Shown piece after piece: positions 25,788 to 33,461 of a stretch of DNA of 64,000 nt (position 1 is the stretch's first letter; each line of letters starts with the position of its first letter). The stretch is from Thermohalobaculum sp038524325 (GTDB lineage: Bacteria > Pseudomonadota > Alphaproteobacteria > Rhodobacterales > Rhodobacteraceae), in the NCBI GenBank assembly GCA_038524325.1, contig JBCBIS010000001.1, positions 9,470-73,469 on the forward strand, read 5' to 3'. A program made the position numbers and the translations under genes. The notes beneath the pieces were generated by a model that made no database searches, was not told the DNA's origin, and saw nothing but the letters and a program-made list of their open reading frames with translations.

Positions 25788-26291
25788 TCAGGCGCTCTCG
25801 TCCGGCTCGCCGACATCCGGGTCGCGCTGCCACCATTCGATCTCGAGCGTCAGGTTCTCGATCAGCACCCCGTTCTGCCCGGCATCGAGATCCGACATCG
25901 CCTGGTACTTGGACGGCCATGCCTTGTAGATCTTGTAGCTGAGCGCCACCTGGTTGCGCAGGTTCATGACGTTGACGATCATGTCCTTCTTGTAGTTGCG
26001 CAGGTCGGTGATCGAGCTTCCCTCCTGGCCGTGCACCTGGCTCGCCCACATCTCGAATTCGGGGTCATGGGTGACCCCGCGCTCCAGCGTGATCGAGTCG
26101 TATTTGGTGCGGCCCGGCGATTTGAACTCGAAGGTGTTGCCCCCGCCCGAGCGGTAATTGACCACCTCGGTCGTGCGGCTGAGCGCGCCCATTTTCGAGA
26201 CCCCCAGGACCAGCCGATTGTCGACATAGACCTGGAACTTGAAGTTCTTATAGGGGTCGAAGCGATGCGCGTTGACGTTGAATTGAGGCAT
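25788..26291 (-). CDS. eCIS inner tube protein (gp19/Hcp-like, Afp1/Afp5 group)
   Basis: A 167-aa protein with the tail tube pattern: NAHRFDPYKNFKFQVYVDNRLVLGVSKMGALSRTTEVVNYRSGGG at the start, DSITLERGVTHDPEFEMWA in the middle, and ENLTLEIEWWQRD at the C-terminus. It would stack as hexameric rings to form the inner tube and carries cargo in its lumen in known eCIS. It is the only tube gene found. The ATG at 26291 has GGGAG upstream and follows the sheath gene by 11 bases. Confidence 0.95.
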   Translation of the reverse strand: MPQFNVNAHRFDPYKNFKFQVYVDNRLVLGVSKMGALSRTTEVVNYRSGGGNTFEFKSPGRTKYDSITLERGVTHDPEFEMWASQVHGQEGSSITDLRNYKKDMIVNVMNLRNQVALSYKIYKAWPSKYQAMSDLDAGQNGVLIENLTLEIEWWQRDPDVGEPDESA

Positions 26292-26302
26292 CTGGATCTC
26301 CC

Positions 26303-28189
26303 TCAGGTCTGGACGTCGCCGGTGATCTGGCGGAACCGGATCACGACGAATTCGGCGGGTTTGAGCGGTGCGAAGCCGACCTCGATATTGACGATCCCGG
26401 CGTCGATATCGTTCTGCGTGGTCGTCTCGCTGTCGCACTTGACGTAATAGGCCTCGCTGGGCGTTGCGCCCTGGAAGGCCCCCTGCTGGAAGAGCCCGTT
26501 CATGAAGGCCCCGACATTCAGCCGGATATTGGCCCAGAGCGGTTCGTCATTGGGCTCGAACACCACCCATTGGGTGCCGCGGAACAGGCTCTCCTGCAGC
26601 ATCAGGGCGGTGCGGCGGACCGAGATGTACTGGTTTTCCGAGGCCAGTTGGTCGGCCCCTTCGGCGGTCCGTCCACCCCAGGCCACCGTGCCGATCACCG
26701 GGAAGGTCCGCAGCGCGTTTATGGCGAGCGGGTTGAGCACGCCGTTCTGGCCATCGTTCAGCGTCGCCTCCAACCGGCTGACGCCTTCGAGCGTGGTGTC
26801 GATGCCGGCGGGCGCCTTCCACACCCCACGGGTCGTGTCGGTTCGCGCCCAGACCCCGCCCATCGTGCCCGAGGCGCCAACCGCGCGCAGGCGGAAATCG
26901 TTGGTCGGGTCGGGGATCATCACGCGGGGGTAGTAGATCGCCGCATTGGCCGAGCGATAGCCTGCCGTCTCCAGCTCAGCCATCAGGTCGGTCATGTCCT
27001 GCAACGTGGTGATCCCCGCTGGCAGGTCGATGACGACCATGGCGCGGCGATCCTCGGCATAGGAAATCGCTTGCGAGTAGACCGCATCCCGGTTGGCGGC
27101 GTTCAGGGCCGCGGCGCGGGGCACCATCAGGATGTTGAACAGATCCACATTGTCGAGTGCGAACATGCCGGTCGGCGGCTCCAGGGCATTCGAGCCGATC
27201 AGGTCGCCCGCGCCCGGCTGGCCGCCATTGCCGCCGCCCCCCAGGGCGAATTGCGTGGCGCTCTCGGTTGCCGTGCCGGTGGCGATGTTCATCGTCGCCG
27301 CCGAGGGGTCGGCCGCGAAGACCACCGTGTCTGTCGGCGCATACCCCGCCCCGCTCTGCCCCGAGACCACGCGGAAGGCGCCGCGCTCCAGGAACACGCG
27401 CGCGCCGGAGAAGGCCGGGTTGCCCACGGCGGCGGCGCGGATGGCGGCCTCGAGCCGGGCGCGAAGCTGGCCGAGGCTGGTCACCGCCTGATCGGGCGCG
27501 GCGGTCGGCCAGGAGAGCGTCGCCGTCTCGGTCACCCCGCCGATGGTCACGTCGATGGTGGTGCCGCCGCCGATCGTGTCGAAATCGCCCTGGGTCAGCC
27601 CCGAGATATCGGTGCCCAGCGTCCCGCTGGCCGGTGGCAGGCCGGCGCCGGTGGCCTGGACCGTCACCATCTGCGATCCGTCATTGACGATGGTCTCGAC
27701 AAAGCGTGCATCGGTGGCGGTCATCGAGAGGTCGAGGAAGGTCTCGCTCAGCAGCCCCTGCGCGTTCCCATCGGTCGAGGCGAAGCGGATGACCCGCATG
27801 TTGAACCGGCCCGCCGTGGCGGTGTTGTGGTCGATCTCGACCCGCAGCGTATCGCCCCAGAGGCCCGGATTGGCGGCGGTGACCGTGAGGTCTCCGATCG
27901 CGATGGCCGAGTTGCTGTCGGTGCCATCGGTGACGCGCACCACCCAGGCCTCGGTGCCGCCGTTCAGGAAGAATTGCGGGATCTGAAAACTCGACTCAGA
28001 GAGCGTGTCATAGCCCCCGAAAATCCGCTCGAAATCGCCGGTTCCAAAGATCCGGACCGGTTCGTTAACGGGCCCCTCGCGGAAGTAATCGACAAAGGCG
28101 CCGATACTGGTCGCGACCGAGCGGATCACCCGCCGCCCGCTGGGGATCTCCTCGATATAGACGCCGGGCGCGCCAAGTTGCTGTGGCAT
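26303..28189 (-). CDS. Contractile tail sheath protein (Afp2-4 group)
   Basis: First gene of the operon; 628 aa. N-terminal GAPGVYIEEIPSGRRVIRSVATSIGAFVDYF is the sheath-family opening. C-terminal features are YISVRRTALMLQESLFRGTQWVVFEPNDEPLWANIRLNVGAFM and the closing strand VEVGFAPLKPAEFVVIRF that knits neighbouring subunits. A middle region with Ig-like or beta-rich insertions (about 150-330) makes it larger than Afp sheath proteins. Afp and PVC carry several sheath paralogues; only one is present here. It is preceded by a strong Shine-Dalgarno and a sigma-54 promoter. Confidence 0.97.
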   Translation of the reverse strand: MPQQLGAPGVYIEEIPSGRRVIRSVATSIGAFVDYFREGPVNEPVRIFGTGDFERIFGGYDTLSESSFQIPQFFLNGGTEAWVVRVTDGTDSNSAIAIGDLTVTAANPGLWGDTLRVEIDHNTATAGRFNMRVIRFASTDGNAQGLLSETFLDLSMTATDARFVETIVNDGSQMVTVQATGAGLPPASGTLGTDISGLTQGDFDTIGGGTTIDVTIGGVTETATLSWPTAAPDQAVTSLGQLRARLEAAIRAAAVGNPAFSGARVFLERGAFRVVSGQSGAGYAPTDTVVFAADPSAATMNIATGTATESATQFALGGGGNGGQPGAGDLIGSNALEPPTGMFALDNVDLFNILMVPRAAALNAANRDAVYSQAISYAEDRRAMVVIDLPAGITTLQDMTDLMAELETAGYRSANAAIYYPRVMIPDPTNDFRLRAVGASGTMGGVWARTDTTRGVWKAPAGIDTTLEGVSRLEATLNDGQNGVLNPLAINALRTFPVIGTVAWGGRTAEGADQLASENQYISVRRTALMLQESLFRGTQWVVFEPNDEPLWANIRLNVGAFMNGLFQQGAFQGATPSEAYYVKCDSETTTQNDIDAGIVNIEVGFAPLKPAEFVVIRFRQITGDVQT

Positions 28190-28194
28190 CCCAA

Positions 28195-28205
28195 ATCACC
28201 TCCCT
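28195..28205 (-). promoter_or_regulatory. Very strong Shine-Dalgarno of the sheath gene
   Basis: Minus-strand AGGGAGGTGAT lies 5 bases before the sheath ATG. GGAGGTGAT is complementary to nine bases at the 16S rRNA 3' end. This is the strongest ribosome-binding site I noticed in the window and fits high-level production of a structural protein. Confidence 0.85.
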
Positions 28206-28244
28206 GGTGCCTTGGGGCGCAAGGGCGCGCCCCGCCGTAGATAG

Positions 28245-28264
28245 GGCACAGCAAGAGCTGTGCC
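28245..28264. repeat. Perfect inverted repeat overlapping the sigma-54 promoter
   Basis: GGCACAGC-AAGA-GCTGTGCC: 8-bp perfect arms around a 4-base centre. It covers the -24 element and most of the -12 element, so a protein bound here would block RpoN. It could also be coincidental, because the -24 half GGCAC supplies part of each arm. Confidence 0.75.
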
Positions 28265-28265
28265 A
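28250..28265 (-). promoter_or_regulatory. Sigma-54 (-24/-12) promoter of the eCIS operon
   Basis: Minus-strand TGGCACAGCTCTTGCT matches the sigma-54 consensus TGGCAC-N5-TTGC(A/T) at every consensus position, with the obligatory GG-N10-GC spacing. The expected start of transcription is near 28239, giving a leader of about 50 bases before the sheath ATG at 28189. A sigma-54 activator gene lies at the other end of the same operon. No other element this good was noticed in the window. Confidence 0.88.
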
Positions 28266-28339
28266 GACGCTCACAACCCGTCTAAGCCATTGATGATGTG
28301 TAATTTTCAGATTCTGCGCCTGACAGGCTGCCCGGGTTT

Positions 28340-28380
28340 GACCCACCCGCAGCGGGTCGCGGACGACCCACCCAAAGCGG
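28340..28380. promoter_or_regulatory. Candidate upstream activator sites (direct repeats with dyad)
   Basis: Two copies of GACCCACCC(GC/AA)AGCGG, at 28340-28355 and 28365-28380, match at 14 of 16 bases, 25 bp apart. The first contains a perfect dyad ACCCGC-A-GCGGGT (28345-28357), and GGGT-TTG-ACCC precedes it. They lie about 100-140 bp upstream of the predicted eCIS transcription start, the usual distance for enhancer sites of sigma-54 activators. Binding by the activator encoded at 1954-3006 is inferred. Confidence 0.6.
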
Positions 28381-28591
28381 AGAGCATCGGAAGTCGCGAA
28401 GAAAATCGTGCTAATATTTCCGATTTCATCTGAATATAGTCTGCGGTATTTACTCCTATATTTTTCTATATTGAAAACACTCTCAAATCCACCCTTTTAA
28501 GGATGTTTATTTACGCTGTTTTTGAACTGGTTATTCAAGCAAGAAAAATAAAACGCTTTCAAATTCTTTGTGAGAGCAAACGGGGAAAACC

Positions 28592-31500
28592 ATGTCTTCA
28601 TCACAGAAGAAGAGCAGTGCAGACCTCACCGAAACCCTCGAAACCGATGACGCGATCGCTCCGGGGGCCGATGAAAGCCAACTTGCCTCGTTGCACGCCG
28701 AGATCGCCGATTGGAACCAGGCGATCTGGGAGACATCGGTTGATGCCGAGACCGATGCGAACGGCGCGGTCTCTGACCCCGCCACGGGCCCCTGCCCCAA
28801 GACCGGCGATCCCATCTGCCTGTGTGTGACGCATGAGAACCACGAGGACGAGGACGCGCTCGACAACCTGCTGCTCGACACCGAGGAAGGCGTCCTGCCC
28901 ATGTCGGACACGGACAGCGAAGTCGAGGGAGACCTGCCCTCCGCCGCAGTCGATCCGGTCGATCCGGTCGATCCCGGCGAGGATGCCCCGGTCGAGGTTG
29001 CCGCCGCGGAGGACAGCGCCGAACATCTCCACCAGCACGACGCGCAAGACAATATCGTGTCGCAGAGCGATAACGACGCGCCTCATCAGCACCACCACGA
29101 GGACGACGCGGATGGGGATGACGATCATGACCATCATGGCCATGGCGATCACGACGAGATGGACGCCCATGAGCCCGGCGAAGATTTCGTCTATGACGAC
29201 CCCCATGCGCCGCATCACGGCCATGGCGATGACGCCCATGCGCATCACACCGGCCCGATCCAGGCGCTGGTCAGCGCCGAGGACGCCACCCATTTCGCGA
29301 TTGCCGATGGCGATTGGTTCGACCCAGGCATCTGGGCCAATGGCGAGGTGCCGGGCGACGATGCCCGCGTGATCGTGATCGAAGGGGTCGAGGTCACCTA
29401 TGCGGGCGAGTCGGATGCGCGGTTGGCCACGGTGCGCGTCGACGGCGTGCTCGACTTCCCGGGCGACGAGACCTCCAGCATGACCGTCGACACGCTTGTC
29501 GTTAGCCGCGATGCCAGCCTGACCATCGGGCGCGAGGACGACCCGGCCTCGGCCAAGACCACGATCACCTTCGCCAATATCGATCAGCAGGACGACCCGA
29601 AGGCCATCGGCCTCGGCCTGTTGGCCGAACCCGGCGCGAAGGTCGCGATCCATGGCGAGGAAAAGACCGGGCGCGCCGTCACTGCAGGCAATCAGGAGGC
29701 CGGCGACGAGTTGCTCACCTTCAAGGGCGGCGTCCCGGAGGATTGGGAGGTCGGCGACACCCTGGTCCTGGCCGGGACGCAGCATAACTCCTGGGCGACG
29801 GTCAATATGAACAAGCGCTTCGAAGATGAAGTGCTGACCATTACCGAGATCACCGAGGACGGGGTCCGCTTTGTCAATCAGGACACCGGCGAGACCGGCC
29901 TGCGCTATGACCATGTCACGCCGCCGGGCTTCGATTTCGACATCCATGTCGCCAACCTGACCCGGTCGGTCACCTTCCAATCCGAAGATGGCGTCAATGC
30001 CAGCATCGAAGACCGCGGCCATATCATGGTCCATGACCATGACAGCACGGTCAAGAACGCCGCGATGATCGGGCTTGGCCGCACGGATAAATCGATCGAG
30101 CTGGATCCGCACCCGACCACGTTCGACATCAATGGCGTCGAGACCTCGATCGATGGCGAGGGGACGAATGTTCCCGGCCGCTACGCGCTGCATGTCCACC
30201 GGGCCTTTGACAATGGCGATGATGGCGGTGCGGTCGACTTCTCGGGCAATGCGATCTGGGGCACCCCGGGCTGGGGCCTGGTGATCCATGGCAGCCGCGC
30301 CGAGGTGCATGACAACGTGGTCTTCGGCACAGTCGGCGCGGCCATCGTGACCGAGGACGGCGACGAGGAAGCCTATTTCACCGGCAACACGGTGATCCAG
30401 GTGGCCGGGCGCGAAGGCGTGCGCGACAGTCCGAACGACATCGTCTCGCTGATGACGAAGGAAGGGCTGCCGATCGACTATGGCTTCCACGGCAACGGGT
30501 TCTGGTTCGACACCGGATACTCGGTGCGCGAGGCGACGGACAATGTGGTCGCCTCGGCCGAACATGCGGGCATGTTCATCTATGGCCATAACGACAACGA
30601 GATTAACCGCTATGTCGATCCGGACAATGCTCCCGGGCATCTGCATAAATACATCCAGAACGGCGTGATCGACCCGCTGCGGGTGCCGACCGGAGTGATC
30701 GAGGGCAACCAGATCTACAATGCCGAATACGGCATGTTCCTGGCCGGGCTGCTGCGAGACGATCAATACAAGGGCGGCAATGCCTCGAAACATGGTGGCA
30801 TGTCGCTGGAGCATAACGAGCGCAATGTCTTCGAGGATTTCGACATCTGGGGGGCGCGGAAATCCGGGGTGGTCACAGCCTATGCCCAGGGTTTCGAGTT
30901 CCGCGACATGACCATTGTCGGCGATCCCGAGAACCCGAATCTCGGCAGCTATTCCCGCGGCAAGGATTCAGGGATCCTGATCCACAAGGCGAACCACAAC
31001 GTGATCATGGACGGCATCCATGTGGAAGGCTTCCATACCGGTTTGAATGTCGGCCAAGGTGGCAGCCAAGGCTATCACGATGTCGATCCGCTCGACACGT
31101 TCTCCTTCGCCAATCTGACCCTGCGCAACAATGTCGAGAACTTCACCCCCAGCGCCGGACGCACCGGGCCGGTCCCGCGTGAGAACAACGTGCTGATCAA
31201 CGAGAAGCCGTTCAATCCCTATGCCATCCTGACCGGCACCCTGGATGTCGATATCGACCCCGACAATCTCGACCCCGTGGCACAGGCCGTCGCGACCAGG
31301 ATCGACGACAAGGCCTGGCTGCTGGATGCGAGCGCCTCGTTCGACCCCGACTATCAGCAGGACGCCCAGCGCCAGAACCGCGAGGTTATCGAGAACTCGA
31401 TCGCGTTCTACCAGTGGGACACGGATGGCGACCTGGTCGCCGACGAATTTGGCCGCGACGTGGTGGTGTTCTTCGACGACGATTATGACGGCCCCCGCTA

Positions 31501-32200
31501 TGTCAATCTGATCGTGACCGACGAACAAGGGGCGCGCGGCTTCACCTCGGTCGAGCTGGGCGTCGAGCCGGCCGAGAGCCGCAACGCCCTGGGAGATGGC
31601 GGCTTCGACATCGCGGACAATATCGAGAAAGGCGGCTCGGATATCCGCGATGCGCGCGAGGTGACGGGCTATCTCCACAAGGATTGGGGCGCCGGGCCCG
31701 AATTCAACGCGCCCCGTTGGGTGCAGGAGGAAGGCTATGCCCAGATTGCAGGCGCCTCGAAATTCGCCCAGATCCTGAACCAGCTGGTCATCAACCGCGC
31801 CGAACATCGCGGCGAGGGCAGCTTCAGCTTCGACGTGAAATACTTCGAAGCCGACGACCGGCCGAGCAGCCTGACCGTCAAGGTCTGGGGCATCAACGGC
31901 GCGCCCGAAATCGACAGCACCGTCAGCCGAAAGCCGAAGCCGATCTATAACCGCGAGGAGTTCGAGGCAAAGCTCCTGTACCGCGACAACGGCCTGCTCG
32001 ATGATGGCCCGTTCGATTGGAAGACGATCACCGCCGATATCGATTTCGGCGATGGCTACGAGTATCTCTATGTCGAGTTTACGGGCTCGCGGGTGGCCGC
32101 CCTCGCCGGAGACATCGTCGCCATCGACAATGTCGAACTCAAGGCAACTGTCGACACGCCCGAATTCGACGAGCAGGAAGAAGAACTGCTGGTCAGCTGA
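28592..32200 (+). CDS. His/Asp-rich G8-domain right-handed beta-helix protein
   Basis: A 1202-aa very acidic protein. Layout: polar N-terminus with Cys68, 76 and 78 (GPCPKTGDPICLC); an extreme His/Asp-rich stretch at 145-219; a G8 domain from about 235 to 385 (DGDWFDPGIWANGEVPGDDARVIV, then VRVDGVLDF and LVVSRDASLTIG strands); a beta-helix with repeated VxDNxV turns (440-870); a PKD-like module (930-1010); and a C-terminal jelly-roll-like module. G8 proteins are extracellular and polysaccharide-linked (CEMIP/hyaluronan-type or adhesin). No signal peptide or RTX repeats are seen, so export would be by type I secretion, by the neighbouring injection system or by an unknown path. Transcribed divergently from the eCIS operon. 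Confidence 0.82.
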   Translation: MSSSQKKSSADLTETLETDDAIAPGADESQLASLHAEIADWNQAIWETSVDAETDANGAVSDPATGPCPKTGDPICLCVTHENHEDEDALDNLLLDTEEGVLPMSDTDSEVEGDLPSAAVDPVDPVDPGEDAPVEVAAAEDSAEHLHQHDAQDNIVSQSDNDAPHQHHHEDDADGDDDHDHHGHGDHDEMDAHEPGEDFVYDDPHAPHHGHGDDAHAHHTGPIQALVSAEDATHFAIADGDWFDPGIWANGEVPGDDARVIVIEGVEVTYAGESDARLATVRVDGVLDFPGDETSSMTVDTLVVSRDASLTIGREDDPASAKTTITFANIDQQDDPKAIGLGLLAEPGAKVAIHGEEKTGRAVTAGNQEAGDELLTFKGGVPEDWEVGDTLVLAGTQHNSWATVNMNKRFEDEVLTITEITEDGVRFVNQDTGETGLRYDHVTPPGFDFDIHVANLTRSVTFQSEDGVNASIEDRGHIMVHDHDSTVKNAAMIGLGRTDKSIELDPHPTTFDINGVETSIDGEGTNVPGRYALHVHRAFDNGDDGGAVDFSGNAIWGTPGWGLVIHGSRAEVHDNVVFGTVGAAIVTEDGDEEAYFTGNTVIQVAGREGVRDSPNDIVSLMTKEGLPIDYGFHGNGFWFDTGYSVREATDNVVASAEHAGMFIYGHNDNEINRYVDPDNAPGHLHKYIQNGVIDPLRVPTGVIEGNQIYNAEYGMFLAGLLRDDQYKGGNASKHGGMSLEHNERNVFEDFDIWGARKSGVVTAYAQGFEFRDMTIVGDPENPNLGSYSRGKDSGILIHKANHNVIMDGIHVEGFHTGLNVGQGGSQGYHDVDPLDTFSFANLTLRNNVENFTPSAGRTGPVPRENNVLINEKPFNPYAILTGTLDVDIDPDNLDPVAQAVATRIDDKAWLLDASASFDPDYQQDAQRQNREVIENSIAFYQWDTDGDLVADEFGRDVVVFFDDDYDGPRYVNLIVTDEQGARGFTSVELGVEPAESRNALGDGGFDIADNIEKGGSDIRDAREVTGYLHKDWGAGPEFNAPRWVQEEGYAQIAGASKFAQILNQLVINRAEHRGEGSFSFDVKYFEADDRPSSLTVKVWGINGAPEIDSTVSRKPKPIYNREEFEAKLLYRDNGLLDDGPFDWKTITADIDFGDGYEYLYVEFTGSRVAALAGDIVAIDNVELKATVDTPEFDEQEEELLVS

Positions 32201-32207
32201 GACCGCG

Positions 32208-33461
32208 TCAGGTCTCGACAGATCCCGAGGTCGCCCGGGCCGGTGTCATGCCGGTCCGAGCGTCTTTTATGGCAACCCAACCCGCCAAGGCCCAGGCGGC
32301 GATGCAGACCAGGGCCAGCAGATCCGCCGCTCCGACCAGACCACCGAGCAACCGGGCGGGGTTCTGCAGGAGGACGAGGATCCCCCCCGCCGCCAGCACG
32401 ATCAGCCAGATCGACCCGAACCGCCAAGCCGCCCAAGCGACCGCCATCGCAGCGGGCAGCACAAAGACCATGTAATGCACCCAGGAATTTGGCGCCACGA
32501 GCACCACGAGGCAGAGATAGGCGCCGAACTCCGCAAGCGATGGCGCCTCCGCCCCGGCCCTCCGCCGCCAGAGCGAGATGCCGCAGGTTGCCAGCAGCAG
32601 CGTGAGGGTGGCCGCGAGGCGCAGCCCCTCCGCCACCCCCTCCGGCGCCCAGCGCAGGATCACGCCCGAAAGGGCAAGGTTCCGGGGCGAGGCGAGATCG
32701 AACTGTCCGGCCAGCGCCGCGGCATCCCGGCTCGGCAGCAGAACAAAGTCGAGCCAGGCGGCCCAGCTGCCCGCCGGCACAACGCCGAGCGAGACGATCG
32801 AGATCGCGCCGAGCCATGCCAAACTGGTCAGAACCGCCCGCCACTGGCCATGCAGCAGCAGGCAGAGCAGCACCAGGCCGAAATAAAGCTTCAAGAGGAT
32901 CGCCAGGGCCAGAAACAGCCCCGTGGTCACCGGCGAGAGCCGCGCCCGCACCGCCGCCAGCCCGGCGAGCAGACCGAGCACGACCGCGAGGTTCACCTGC
33001 CCATGCCCGATCGTCTGCCGTGTCGCCTGCGCCGCGAGCACGAAGACCACGCCGGCCACGATCAGAGCCGCCGGCGTGACCTGTCCCTCGCGGCTGACCA
33101 GCCGCGCCAGCAAGACGCCAATCGCCGGGGCGCAGAGCAGGTTGACCGCCAGCATCGCCGTCCCCGCATCGGTGAGCGACAGGGCGCTCAGCGGCGCCAG
33201 CAACACCAGGGTCGCGGGCGGATAGAGAAACGGATGCACATAACCGGGCGCCAGCGACGCCGCAGCCTCGCCAAAAGCGGGGCCATAGGGCGGCTGCGCC
33301 TGGGCGAACGCCATCTTGGCGCCGACCCAGAACGAGGGCAGATCGATGAACTCCGCCCCGATCAGACGCCAGCCATAGAGATAGGCATAGGCCGCGCAAA
33401 ACAGGCCGAGACCGGCGAACATCGCAAGAGTGGCTCTGGTGCTGTGCTCCGGCTCAGTCAT
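32208..33461 (-). CDS. GT87-type (DUF2029) integral membrane glycosyltransferase
   Basis: A 417-aa protein with about ten hydrophobic segments. The first periplasmic loop has an acidic FIDLPSFWVGAKMAFAQAQPPYG stretch, and FLYPPATLVLLAPL follows; these are typical of the GT-C DUF2029/GT87 family, which uses polyprenyl-phosphate sugars such as mannose donors. A YFGLVLLCLLL helix and a SWVHYMVFVLP segment near the end also fit. The ATG at 33461 overlaps the previous stop (ATGACTGA), so it is co-transcribed with the UPF0280 gene; the link between the two is unclear. Confidence 0.85.
   Translation of the reverse strand: MTEPEHSTRATLAMFAGLGLFCAAYAYLYGWRLIGAEFIDLPSFWVGAKMAFAQAQPPYGPAFGEAAASLAPGYVHPFLYPPATLVLLAPLSALSLTDAGTAMLAVNLLCAPAIGVLLARLVSREGQVTPAALIVAGVVFVLAAQATRQTIGHGQVNLAVVLGLLAGLAAVRARLSPVTTGLFLALAILLKLYFGLVLLCLLLHGQWRAVLTSLAWLGAISIVSLGVVPAGSWAAWLDFVLLPSRDAAALAGQFDLASPRNLALSGVILRWAPEGVAEGLRLAATLTLLLATCGISLWRRRAGAEAPSLAEFGAYLCLVVLVAPNSWVHYMVFVLPAAMAVAWAAWRFGSIWLIVLAAGGILVLLQNPARLLGGLVGAADLLALVCIAAWALAGWVAIKDARTGMTPARATSGSVET

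Larger units (their letters stand above)
28190..28591. other. Divergent control region between the eCIS operon and the G8 protein gene
   Basis: About 400 bases without a convincing gene. The half near the sheath gene is GC-rich and holds the sigma-54 promoter and repeated sites. The half near the G8 gene (about 28381-28590) is strikingly AT-rich compared with the rest of the window, with runs such as CTATATTTTTCTATATTG. This suggests an AT-rich promoter, DNA bend or silencer-binding tract for the G8 gene. I could not assign its -35/-10 elements with confidence. Confidence 0.6.

Noticed and set aside
2989..28189. Prophage or T6SS interpretation of the contractile genes
   Set aside because: No capsid, portal, terminase, holin/lysin or integrase gene and no TssJ, TssL, TssM or ClpV-type genes. 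DUF4255, AAA+ ATPase and DUF4157 genes are specific to the eCIS type.
28265..28591. Second sigma-54 element facing the G8 gene
   Set aside because: The plus strand has some GG and GC pairs, but none at the required N10 spacing with TGGC/TTGC flanks.
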